A stretch of 64,000 nt of DNA, taken from positions 3,788,501 to 3,852,500 of the forward strand of contig OY987240.1 of the NCBI GenBank assembly GCA_963920705.1, written 5' to 3'. The position numbers were made by a program, and so were the translations under genes. The stretch's first letter is position 1, and every line of letters starts with the position of its first letter. Below the pieces are notes generated by a model, which was given only the letters and a program-made list of their open reading frames with translations, had not been told where the DNA came from and made no database searches. Of this stretch, positions 28,201 to 41,250 are shown piece after piece. Source of the stretch: Odiellus spinosus (lineage: Eukaryota; Arthropoda; Arachnida; Opiliones; Phalangiidae).

Positions 28201-28210
28201 TGATTCGAAA
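21925..28210 (+). repeat. 3.08-3.11-kb tandem duplication
   Basis: Doubled ATCATTCTAAAAAC monomers lie near 21930 and 22430 in the first copy and near 25007 and 25507 in the second, offset 3,077. Just to the right the offset becomes 3,091: one copy has four and the other five C-type monomers before ATTATTCG. Core cassettes (23166/26257), the TTGG tag (23727/26818) and the 15-mer blocks keep 3,091. Near 24690/27790 the offset is 3,105, and a rare ATAATTCG just before AAAAGC is shared. Within each copy the left 500 bp is itself a near-duplicate. Confidence 0.9.
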
Positions 28211-28213
28211 AAC
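27906..28213 (+). repeat. Longest uninterrupted G-type run, 22 monomers
   Basis: Twenty-two identical ATGATTCGAAAAAC monomers follow the AAAATTCG monomer of a core cassette. The equivalent run in the preceding unit has 14 monomers, so this tract grew or the other shrank by eight monomers while its surroundings stayed alike. It bears CATG once per monomer. Confidence 0.9.
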
Positions 28214-29480
28214 ATCATTCGAAAAACATCATTCGAAAAACATCATTCGAAAAACATCATTCGAAAAACATCATTCGAAAAACATCATTCGAAAAACATC
28301 ATTCGAAAAACATCATTCGAAAAACATCATTCGAAAAACATCATTCGACAAAACATGATTCGAAAAACATGATTCGAAAAACATGATTCGAAAAACTTGA
28401 TTCGAAAAACATCATTCGAAAAACATCATTCGAAAAACATCATTCGAAAAACATCATTCGAAAAACATCATTCGAAAAACATTATTCGAAAAAATTATTC
28501 GAAAAACATCATTCGAAAAAATCATTCGAAAAACATCATTCGAAAAACATCATTCGAAAAACATCATTCGACAAAACATGATTCGAAAAACTTGATTCGA
28601 AAAACATGATTCGAAAAACATGATTCGAAAAACATGATTCGAAAAACATGATTCGAAAAACATGATTCGAAAAACATGATTCGAAAAACATGATTCGAAA
28701 AACATGATTCGAAAAACATGATTCGAAAAACATGATTCAAAAAACATGATTCGAAAAACATGATTCGAAAAACATGATTCGAAAAACATGATTCGAAAAA
28801 CATGATTCGAAAAACATCATTCGAAAAACATCATTCTATAAACATCATTCGAAAAACATCATTCGAAAAACATCATTCGAAAAACATCATTCGAAAAACA
28901 TCATTCGAAAAACATCATTCGAAAAACATTCGAAAAAAATTATTCGAAAAACATCATTCGAAAAAAATCATTCGAAAAACATCATTCGAAAAACATCATT
29001 CGAAAAGCATCATTCGAAAAACATGACTCGAAAAACTTGATTCGAAAAACATGATTCGAAATCATGATTCGGAAAACATGATTCGAAAAACATGATTCGA
29101 AAAACAAAATTCGAAAAACATGATTCGAAAAACATGATTCGAAAAACATGATTCGAAAAACATGATTCGAAAAACATGATTCGAAAAACATGATTCGAAA
29201 AACATGATTCGAAAAACATGATTCGAAAAACATGATTCGAAAAACATGATTCGAAAAACATGATTCGAAAAACATGATTCGAAAAACATGATTCGAAAAA
29301 CATGATTCGAAAAACATGATTCGAAAAACATGATTCGAAAAACATGATTCGAAAAACATCATTCGAAAAACATCATTCGAAAAACATCATTCGAAAAACA
29401 TCATTCGAAAAACATGATTCGAAAAACATGATTCGAAAAACATCATTCGAAAAACATCATTCGAAAAACATCATTCGACA
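28214..29480 (+). repeat. Left part of another 11-mer family unit
   Basis: A ten-monomer C run and a 15-mer are followed by a second 15-mer, a G-type run with a single TTCAAA monomer near 28738, an ATCATTCTATAAAC monomer, the 11-mer at 28927 and a core cassette near 29025. The order matches 17.0-17.9 kb at an offset of 11,607. No gene is present. Confidence 0.82.
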
Positions 29481-32400
29481 AAACATGATTCGAAAAACAT
29501 GATTCGAAAAACATGATTCGAAAAACTTGATTCGAAAAACATCATTCGAAAAACATCATTCGAAAAACATCATTCGAAAAACATCATTCGAAAAACATCA
29601 TTCGAAAAACATCATTCGAAAAACATCATTCTAAAAACATCATTCGAAAAACATCATTCGAAAAACATCATTCGAAAAACATCATTCGAAAAACATCATT
29701 CGAAAAACATCATTCGAAAAGCATCATTCCAAAAAAACATGACTCGAAAAACTTGATTCGAAAAACATGATTCGAAATCATGATTCGAAAAACATGATTC
29801 GAAAAACATGATTCGAAAAACAAAATTCGAAAAACATGATTCGAAAAACATGATTCGAAAAACATGATTCGAAAAACATGATTCGAAAAACATGATTCGA
29901 AAAACATGATTCGAAAAACATGATTCGAAAAACATGATTCGAAAAACATGATTCGAAAAACATGATTCGAAAAACATCATTCGAAAAACATCATTCGAAA
30001 AACATTATTCGAAAAACATTATTCGAAAAACATTATTCGAAAAACATCATTCGAAAAACATCATTCGAAAAACATCATTCGAAAAACATCATTCGAAAAA
30101 CATGATTCGAAAAACATTATTCGAAAAAATTATTCGAAAAACATCATTCGAAAAACATCATTCGAAAAACATCATTCGAAAAACATCATTCGACAAAACA
30201 TGATTCGACAAAACATGATTCGAAAAACTTGATTCGAAAAACATGATTCGAAAAACATGATTCGAAAAACATGATTCGAAAAACATGATTCGAAAAACAT
30301 GATTCGAAAAACATGATTCGAAAAACATGATTCGAAAAACATGATTCGAAAAACATGATTCGAAAAACATGATTCGAAAAACATGATTCGAAAAACATGA
30401 TTCGAAAAACATGATTCGAAAAACATGATTCGAAAAACATGATTCGAAAAACATGATTCGAAAAACATCATTCTAAAAACATCATTCTAAAAACATCATT
30501 CGAAAAACATCATTCGAAAAACATCATTCGAAAAACATCATTCGAAAAACATCATTCGAAAAACATTATTCGAAAAAAATTATTCGAAAAACATCATTCG
30601 AAAAAAATCATTCGAAAAACATAATTCGAAAAACATCATTCGAAAAGCATCATTCGAAAAACATGACTCGAAAAACTTGATTCGAAAAACATGATTCGAA
30701 ATCATGATTCGAAAAACATGATTCGAAAAACATGATTCGAAAAACAAAATTCGAAAAACATGATTCGAAAAACATGATTCAAAAAACATGATTCGAAAAA
30801 CATGATTCGAAAAACATGATTCGAAAAACATGATTCGAAAAACATGATTCGAAAAACATGATTCGAAAAACATGATTCGAAAAACATGATTCGAAAAACA
30901 TGATTCGAAAAACATGATTCGAAAAACATCATTCGAAAAACATCATTCGAAAAACATCATTCGAAAAACATCATTCGAAAAACATCATTCGAAAAACATT
31001 ATTCGAAAAACATTATTCGAAAAACATTATTCGAAAAACATCATTCGAAAAGCATCATTCGAAAAACATGACTCGAAAAACTTGATTCGAAAAACATGAT
31101 TCGAAATCATGATTCGAAAAACATGATTCGAAAAACATGATTCGAAAAACAAAATTCGAAAAACATGATTCGAAAAACATGATTCGAAAAACATGATTCG
31201 AAAAACATGATTCCAAAAACATGATTCGAAAAACATGATTCGAAAAACATGATTCGAAAAACATGATTCGAAAAACATGATTCGAAAAACATGATTCGAA
31301 AAACATGATTCGAAAAACATGATTCGAAAAACATCATTCGAAAACCATCATTCGAAAAACATCATTCGAAAAACATTATTCGAAAAACATTATTCGAAAA
31401 ACATCATTCGAAAAACATCATTCGAAAAACATCATTCGAAAAACATCATTCGAAAAACATCATTCGAAAAACATCATTCGAAAAACATCATTCGAAAAAC
31501 ATCATTCGAAAAACATCATTCGAAAAACATCATTCGAAAAACATCATTCGAAAAACATCATTCGAAAAACATCATTCGAAAAACATCATTCGAAAAACAT
31601 CATTCGACAAAACATGATTCGAAAAACATGATTCGAAAAACATGATTCGAAAAACTTGATTCGAAAAACATGATTCGAAATCATGATTCGAAAAACATGA
31701 TTCGAAAAACATGATTCGAAAAACATGATTCGAAAAACAAAATTCGAAAAACATGATTCGAAAAACATGATTCGAAAAACATGATTCGAAAAACATGATT
31801 CGAAAAACATGATTCGAAAAACATGATTCGAAAACTATGATTCGAAAAACATGATTCGAAAAACATGATTCGAAAAACATCATTCGAAAAACATCATTCG
31901 AAAAACATCTTTCGAAAAACATCATTTGAAAAACATCATTCGAAAAACATCATTCGAAAAACATCATTCGAAAAACATCATTCGAAAAACATCATACGAA
32001 AAACATCATTCGAAAAACATCATTCGAAAAACATCATTCGAAAAACATCATTCGAAAAACATCATTCGAAAAACATCATTCGAAAAACATCATTCGAAAA
32101 ACATCATTCGAAAAACATCATTCGAAAAACATTATTCGTAAAACATTATTCGAAAAACATGATTTGAAAAACATCATTCGAAAAATATCATTCGAAAAAC
32201 ATCATTCGAAAAACATAATTCGAAAAACATCATTCGAAAAACATCATCGAAAAACATCAATCGAAAAACTTAATTCGAAAAACTTGATTCGAAAAACATC
32301 ATTCGAAAAACATCATTCGAAAAACATCATTCGACAAAACATGATTCGAAAAACATGATTCGAAAAACATGATTCGAAAAAAATCATTCGAAAAACATCA

Positions 32401-35400
32401 TTCGAAAAACATCATTCGAAAAACATGACTCGAAAAACTTGATTCGAAAAACATGATTCGAAATCATGATTCGAAAAACATGATTCGAAAAACATGATTC
32501 GAAAAACAAAATTCGAAAAACATGATTCGAAAAACATGATTCGAAAAACATGATTAGAAAAACATGATTCGAAAAACATGATTCGAAAAACATGATTCGA
32601 AAAACATGATTCGAAAAACATGATTCGAAAAACATGATTCGAAAAACATGATTCGAAAAACATGATTCGAAAAACATCATTCTAAAAACATCATTCGAAA
32701 AACATCAATCGAAAAACATCATTCGAAAAACATTATTCGAAAAACATCATTCGAAAAACATCATTCGAAAAACATCTTTCGAAAAACATCATTCGAAAAA
32801 CATCATTCGAAAAACATCATTCGAAAAACATCATTCGAAAAACATCATTCGAAAAACATCATACGAAAAACATCATTCGAAAAACATTCGAAAAACATCT
32901 TTCGAAAAACATCATTCGAAAAACATCATTCGAAAAACATCATTCGAAAAACATCATTCGAAAAACATCATTCGAAAAACATTATTCGAAAAACATGATT
33001 CGAAAAACATCATTCGAAAAACATCATTCGAAAAACATCATTCGACAAAACATGATTCGAAAAACATGATTCGAAAAACATGATTCGAAAAACTTGATTC
33101 GAAAAACATCATTCGAAAAACATCATTCGAAAAACATCATTCGAAAAACATCATTCGAAAAACATCATTCGAAAAACGTCATTCTAAAAACATCATTCGA
33201 AAAACATCATTCGAAAAACATCATTCGAAAAACATCATTCGAAAAACATCATTCGAAAAACATCATTCGAAAAGCATCATTCGAAAAACATGACTCGAAA
33301 AACTTGATTCGAAAAACATGATTCGAAATCATGATTCGAAAAACATGATTCGAAAAACATGATTCGAAAAACAAAATTCGAAAAACATGATTCGAAAAAC
33401 ATGATTCGAAAAACATGATTCGAAAAACATGATTCGAAAAACATGATTCGAAAAACATGATTCGAAAAACATGATTCGAAAAACATGATTCGAAAAACAT
33501 GATTCGAAAAACATGATTCGAAAAACATCATTCGAAAAACATCATTCGAAAAACATTATTCGAAAAACATTATTCGAAAAACATTATTCGAAAAACATCA
33601 TTCGAAAAACATCATTCGAAAAACATCATTCGAAAAACATCATTCGAAAAACATGATTCGAAAAACATTATTCGAAAAAATTATTCGAAAAACATCATTC
33701 GAAAAACATCATTCGAAAAACATCATTCGAAAAACATCATTCGACAAAACATGATTCGACAAAACATGATTCGAAAAACTTGATTCGAAAAACATGATTC
33801 GAAAAACATGATTCGAAAAACATGATTCGAAAAACATGATTCGAAAAACATGATTCGAAAAACATGATTCGAAAAACATGATTCGAAAAACATGATTCGA
33901 AAAACATGATTCGAAAAACATGATTCGAAAAACATGATTCGAAAAACATGATTCGAAAAACATGATTCGAAAAACATGATTCGAAAAACATGATTCGAAA
34001 AACATCATTCTAAAAACATCATTCTAAAAACATCATTCGAAAAACATCATTCGAAAAACATCATTCGAAAAACATCATTCGAAAAACATCATTCGAAAAA
34101 CATTATTCGAAAAAAATTATTCGAAAAACATCATTCGAAAAAAATCATTCGAAAAACATCATTCGAAAAACATCATTCGAAAAGCATCATTCGAAAAACA
34201 TGACTCGAAAAACTTGATTCGAAAAACATGACTCGAAATCATGATTCGAAAAACATGATTCGAAAAACATGATTCGAAAAACAAAATTCGAAAAACATGA
34301 TTCGAAAAACATGATTCAAAAAACATGATTCGAAAAACATGATTCGAAAAACATGATTCGAAAAACATGATTCGAAAAACATGATTCGAAAAACATGATT
34401 CGAAAAACATGATTCGAAAAACATGATTCGAAAAACATGATTCGAAAAACATGATTCGAAAAACATGATTCGAAAAACATCATTCGAAAAACATCATTCG
34501 AAAAACATCATTCGAAAAACATCATTCGAAAAACATCATTCGAAAAACATTATTCGAAAAACATTATTCGAAAAACATTATTCGAAAAACATCATTCGAA
34601 AAGCATCATTCGAAAAACATGACTCGAAAAACTTGATTCGAAAAACATGATTCGAAATCATGATTCGAAAAACATGATTCGAAAAACATGATTCGAAAAA
34701 CAAAATTCGAAAAACATGATTCGAAAAACATGATTCGAAAAACATGATTCGAAAAACATGATTCCAAAAACATGATTCGAAAAACATGATTCGAAAAACA
34801 TGATTCGAAAAACATGATTCGAAAAACATGATTCGAAAAACATGATTCGAAAAACATGATTCGAAAAACATGATTCGAAAAACATCATTCGAAAACCATC
34901 ATTCGAAAAACATCATTCGAAAAACATTATTCGAAAAACATTATTCGAAAAACATCATTCGAAAAACATCATTCGAAAAACATCATTCAAAAAACATCAT
35001 TCGAAAAACATCATTCGAAAAACATCATTCGAAAAACATCATTCGAAAAACATCATTCGAAAAACATCATTCGAAAAACATCATTCGAAAAACATCATTC
35101 GAAAAACATCATTCGAAAAACATCATTCGAAAAACATCATTCGAAAAACATCATTCGACAAAACATGATTCGAAAAACATGATTCGAAAAACATGATTCG
35201 AAAAACTTGATTCGAAAAACATGATTCGAAATCATGATTCGAAAAACATGATTCGAAAAACATGATTCGAAAAACATGATTCGAAAAACAAAATTCGAAA
35301 AACATGATTCGAAAAACATGATTCGAAAAACATGATTCGAAAAACATGATTCGAAAAACATGATTCGAAAAACATGATTCGAAAACTATGATTCGAAAAA

Positions 35401-37245
35401 CATGATTCGAAAAACATGATTCGAAAAACATCATTCGAAAAACATCATTCGAAAAACATCTTTCGAAAAACATCATTTGAAAAACATCATTCGAAAAACA
35501 TCATTCGAAAAACATCATTCGAAAAACATCATACGAAAAACATCATTCGAAAAACATCATTCGAAAAACATCATTCGAAAAACATCATTCGAAAAACATC
35601 ATTCGAAAAACATCATTCGAAAAACATCATTCGAAAAACATCATTCGAAAAACATCATTCGAAAAACATCATTCGTAAAACATTATTCGAAAAACATGAT
35701 TTGAAAAACATCATTCGAAAAATATCATTCGAAAAACATCATTCGAAAAACATAATTCGAAAAACATCATTCGAAAAACATCATCGAAAAACATCAATCG
35801 AAAAACTTAATTCGAAAAACTTGATTCGAAAAACATCATTCGAAAAACATCATTCGAAAAACATCATTCGACAAAACATGATTCGAAAAACATGATTCGA
35901 AAAACATGATTCGAAAAAAATCATTCGAAAAACATCATTCGAAAAACATCATTCGAAAAACATGACTCGAAAAACTTGATTCGAAAAACATGATTCGAAA
36001 TCATGATTCGAAAAACATGATTCGAAAAACATGATTCGAAAAACAAAATTCGAAAAACATGATTCGAAAAACATGATTCGAAAAACATGATTAGAAAAAC
36101 ATGATTCGAAAAACATGATTCGAAAAACATGATTCGAAAAACATGATTCGAAAACTATGATTCGAAAAACATGATTCGAAAAACATGATTCGAAAAACAT
36201 CATTCGAAAAACATCATTCGAAAAACATCTTTCGAAAAACATCATTTGAAAAACATCATTCGAAAAACATCATTCGAAAAACATCATTCGAAAAACATCA
36301 TTCGAAAAACATCATACGAAAAACATCATTCGAAAAACATCATTCGAAAAACATCATTCGAAAAACATCATTCGAAAAACATCATTCGAAAAACATCATT
36401 CGAAAAACATCATTCGAAAAACATCATTCGAAAAACATCATTCGAAAAACATTATTCGTAAAACATTATTCGAAAAACATGATTTGAAAAACATCATTCG
36501 AAAAATATCATTCGAAAAACATCATTCGAAAAACATAATTCGAAAAACATCATTCGAAAAACATCATCGAAAAACATCAATCGAAAAACTTAATTCGAAA
36601 AACTTGATTCGAAAAACATCATTCGAAAAACATCATTCGAAAAACATCATTCGACAAAACATGATTCGAAAAACATGATTCGAAAAACATGATTCGAAAA
36701 AAATCATTCGAAAAACATCATTCGAAAAACATCATTCGAAAAACATGACTCGAAAAACTTGATTCGAAAAACATGATTCGAAATCATGATTCGAAAAACA
36801 TGATTCGAAAAACATGATTCGAAAAACAAAATTCGAAAAACATGATTCGAAAAACATGATTCGAAAAACATGATTAGAAAAACATGATTCGAAAAACATG
36901 ATTCGAAAAACATGATTCGAAAAACATGATTCGAAAAACATGATTCGAAAAACATGATTCGAAAAACATGATTCGAAAAACATGATTCGAAAAACATCAT
37001 TCTAAAAACATCATTCGAAAAACATCAATCGAAAAACATCATTCGAAAAACATTATTCGAAAAACATCATTCGAAAAACATCATTCGAAAAACATCTTTC
37101 GAAAAACATCATTCGAAAAACATCATTCGAAAAACATCATTCGAAAAACATCATTCGAAAAACATCATTCGAAAAACATCATACGAAAAACATCATTCGA
37201 AAAACATTCGAAAAACATCTTTCGAAAAACATCATTCGAAAAACA
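29480..37245 (+). repeat. 3,551-bp tandem duplication; second copy enlarged
   Basis: Landmarks from 29.5 to about 32.4 kb recur 3,551 bp later, for example the doubled 15-mer (30190/33742), the one-off TTCCAAAAAC inside a G run (31213/34764) and the ATTATTCG triads. From about 36.2 kb the offset becomes 4,320 and stays so to about 37,240, including an 11-nt monomer near 32884/37204. The 769-bp difference is an extra duplication inside the second copy. Sharing of single-base oddities shows the copies are recent. Confidence 0.9.
35416..36953 (+). repeat. 769-bp inner duplication
   Basis: The block beginning with two C-type monomers, ATCTTTCG and ATCATTTG, and carrying ATCATACG, the ATTCGTAAAAC pair, GATTTGAAAAAC, the shortened CATCATCG tag and a core cassette occurs at 35416 and again at 36185. 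It is present once (31865) in the preceding 3.55-kb unit. The 35.4-kb copy differs slightly: ATCATTCGTAAAAC replaces ATTATTCGTAAAAC near 35673. Confidence 0.88.
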
Positions 37246-38265
37246 TGATTCGAAAAACATCATTCGAAAAACATCATTCGAAAAACATCATTCGAAAAAC
37301 ATTATTCGTAAAACATTATTCGAAAAACATGATTCGAAAAACATCATTCGAAAAACATCATTCGAAAAACATCATTCGAAAAACATCATTCGAAAAACAT
37401 CATTCGAAAAACATAATTCGAAAAACATCATTCGAAAAACATCATTCGAAAAACATCATTCGAAAAACATCATTCGAAAAACATGATTCGAAAAACATGA
37501 TTCGAAAAACATGATTCGAAAAACTTGATTCGAAAAACATCATTCGAAAAACATCATTCGAAAAACATCATTCGAAAAACATCATTCGAAAAACATCATT
37601 CTAAAAACATCATTCGAAAAACATCATTCGAAAAACATCATTCGAAAAACATCATTCGAAAAACATCATTCGAAAAACATGATTCGAAAAACATCATTCG
37701 AAAAACATCATTCGAAAAACATCATTCGAAAATCATCATTCGAAAAACATCATTCGAAAAACATCATTCGAAAAACATCATTCTAAAAACATCATTCGAA
37801 AAACATCATTCGAAAAACATCATTCGAAAAACATCATTCGAAAAACATCATTCGAAAAACATTATTCGAAAAAAATTATTCGAAAAACATCATTCGAAAA
37901 AAATCATTCGAAAAACATCATTCGAAAAACATCATTCGAAAAGCATCATTCGAAAAACATGACTCGAAAAACTTGATTCGAAAAACATGATTCGAAATCA
38001 TGATTCGAAAAACATGATTCGAAAAACATGATTCGAAAAACATGATTCGAAAAACATGATTCGAAAAACAAAATTCGAAAAACATGATTCGAAAAACATG
38101 ATTCGAAAAACATGATTCGAAAAACATGATTCGAGAAACATGATTCGAAAAACATGATTCGAAAAACATGATTCGAAAAACATGATTCGAAAAACATGAT
38201 TCGAAAAACATCATTCGAAAAACATCATTCGAAAAACATCATTCGAAAAACATCTTTCGAAAAAC
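37245..38265 (+). repeat. Mixed segment with one core cassette
   Basis: C-type runs with isolated G-type monomers, two ATCATTCTAAAAAC monomers (near 37600 and 37780), one ATAATTCG near 37412, and a core cassette near 37961 whose AAAATTCG sits two monomers later than usual. A single GAGAAAC variant lies near 38134. The segment does not match its neighbours at one offset. No gene seen. Confidence 0.8.
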
Positions 38266-39776
38266 ATCATCGAAAAACATCAATCGAAAAACTTAATTCG
38301 AAAAACTTGATTAGAAAAACATCATTCGAAAAACATCATTCGAAAAACATCATTCGACAAAACATGATTCGAAAAACATGATTCGAAAAACTTGATTCGA
38401 AAAACATGATTCGAAAAAAATCATTCGAAAAACATCATTCGAAAAACATCATTCGAAAAAATCATTCGAAAAACATCATTCGAAAAACATCATTCGAAAA
38501 ACATCATTCGAAAAACATCATTCGAAAAACATCATTCGAAAAACATTATTCGAAAAAATTATTCGAAAAACATCATTCGAAAAACATCATTCGAAAAACA
38601 TCATTCGAAAAACATCATTCGACAAAACATGATTCGACAAAACATGATTCGAAAAACTTGATTCGAAAAACATGATTCGAAAAACATGATTCGAAAAACA
38701 TGATTCGAAAAACATGATTCGAAAAACATGATTCGAAAAACATGATTCGAAAAACATGATTCGAAAAACATGATTCGAAAAACATGATTCGAAAAACATG
38801 ATTCGAAAAACATGATTCGAAAAACATGATTCGAAAAACATGATTCGAAAAACATGATTCGAAAAACATGATTCGAAAAACATCATTCGAAAAACATCAT
38901 TCGAAAAACATCATTCGAAAAACATCTTTCGAAAAACATCATTCGAAAAACATCATTCGAAAAACATCATTCGAAAAACATCATTCGAAAAACATCATTC
39001 GAAAAACATCATACGAAAAACATCATTCGAAAAACATCATTCGAAAAACATCATTCGAAAAACATCATTCGAAAAACATCATTCGAAAAACATCATTCGA
39101 AAAACATCATTCGAAAAACATCATTCGAGAAACATAATTCGAAAAACATCATTCGAAAAACATCATCGAAAAACATCAATCGAAAAACTTAATTCGAAAA
39201 ACTTGATTAGAAAAACATCATTCGAAAAACATCATTCGAAAAACATCATTCGACAAAACATGATTCGAAAAACATGATTCGAAAAACTTGATTCGAAAAA
39301 CATGATTCGAAAAAAATCATTCGAAAAACATCATTCGAAAAACATCATTCGAAAAAATCATTCGAAAAACATCATTCGAAAAACATCATTCGAAAAACAT
39401 CATTCGAAAAACATCATTCGAAAAACATCATTCGAAAAACATTATTCGAAAAAATTATTCGAAAAACATCATTCGAAAAACATCATTCGAAAAACATCAT
39501 TCGAAAAACATCATTCGACAAAACATGATTCGACAAAACATGATTCGAAAAACTTGATTCGAAAAACATGATTCGAAAAACATGATTCGAAAAACATGAT
39601 TCGAAAAACATGATTCGAAAAACATGATTCGAAAAACATGATTCGAAAAACATGATTCGAAAAACATGATTCGAAAAACATGATTCGAAAAACATGATTC
39701 GAAAAACATGATTCGAAAAACATGATTCGAAAAACATGATTCGAAAAACATGATTCGAAAAACATGATTCGAAAAA
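38266..39776 (+). repeat. 896-bp tandem duplication
   Basis: The shortened CATCATCG tag (38266/39162), CTTGATTAG (near 38310/39206), a 13-mer, the doubled TTCGACAAAAC (38620/39516) and a 16-monomer G run recur at 896 bp, which is 64 x 14. The copies part after the G run: the first continues with an ATCTTTCG and ATCATACG block, the second with two ATCATTCTAAAAAC monomers and a core cassette. Confidence 0.9.
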
Positions 39777-41250
39777 CATCATTCTAAAAACATCATTCTA
39801 AAAACATCATTCGAAAAACATCATTCGAAAAACATCATTCGAAAAACATCATTCGAAAAACATTATTCGAAAAAAATTATTCGAAAAACATCATTCGAAA
39901 AAAATCATTCGAAAAACATCATTCGAAAAACATCATTCGAAAAGCATCATTCGAAAAACATGACTCGAAAAACTTGATTCGAAAAACATGATTCGAAATC
40001 ATGATTCGAAAAACATGATTCGAAAAACATGATTCGAAAAACAAAATTCGAAAAACATGATTCGAAAAACATGATTCGAAAAACATGATTCGAAAAACAT
40101 GATTCGAAAAACATGATTCGAAAAACATGATTCGAAAAACATGATTCGAAAAACATGATTCGAAAAACATGATTCGAAAAACATGATTCGAAAAACATGA
40201 TTCGAAAAACATGATTCGAAAAACATGATTCGAAAAACATGATTCGAAAAACATGATTCGAAAAACATCATTCGAAAAACATCATTCGAAAAACATCATT
40301 CGAAAAACATCATTCGAAAAACATCATTCGAAAAACATTATTCGAAAAACATTATTCGAAAAACATCATTCGAAAAACATCATTCGAAAAACATCATTCG
40401 AAAAACATCATTCGACAAAACATGATTCGAAACACTTGATTCGAAAAACATGATTCGAAATCATGATTCGAAAAACAAGATTCGAAAAACATGATTCGAA
40501 AAACATGATTCGAAAAACTTGATTCGAAAAACATGATTCGAAATCATGATTCGAAAAACATGATTCGAAAAACATGATTCGAAAAACATGATTCGAAAAA
40601 CAAAATTCGAAAAACATGATTCGAAAAACATGATTCGAAAAACATGATTCGAAAAACATGATTCGAAAAACATGATTCGAAAAACATGATTCGAAAAACA
40701 TGATTCGAAAAATATGATTCGAAAAACATGATTCGAAAAACATGATTCGAAAAACATCATTCGAAAAACATCATTCGAAAAACATCTTTCGAAAAACATC
40801 TTTCGAAAAACATCATTCGAAAAACATCATTCGAAAAACATCATTCGAAAAACATCATTCGAAAAACATCATTCGAAAAACATCATACGAAAAACATCAT
40901 TCGAAAAACATCATTCGAAAAACATCATTCGAAAAACATCATTCGAAAAACATCATTCGAAAAACATCATTCGAAAAACATCATTCGAAAAACATCATTC
41001 GAAAAACATCATTCGTAAAACATTATTCGAAAAACATGATTCGAAAAACATGATTCGAAAAACATGATTCGAAAAACATGATTCGAAAAACATGATTCGA
41101 AAAACATGATTCGAAAAACATGATTCGAAAAACATGATTCGAAAAACATGATTCGAAAAACATGATTCGAAAAACATGATTCGAAAAACATGATTCGAAA
41201 AACATGATTCGAAAAACATGATTCGAAAAACATGATTCGATAAACATCAT
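39777..41250 (+). repeat. Core cassette, then two dyads 83 bp apart, then a G run
   Basis: A core cassette near 39962 is followed by about 16 G-type monomers. Near 40430 a TTCGAAACAC variant precedes TTGATTCG, and the 17-nt dyad appears at 40449 and again at 40532 with a unique ACAAGATTCG between. A block with paired ATCTTTCG, ATCATACG and ATTCGTAAAAC follows (40742-41030), then a G run ending in GATTCGATAAAC at 41236. The last block recurs at 42374 and 45057. Confidence 0.83.
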
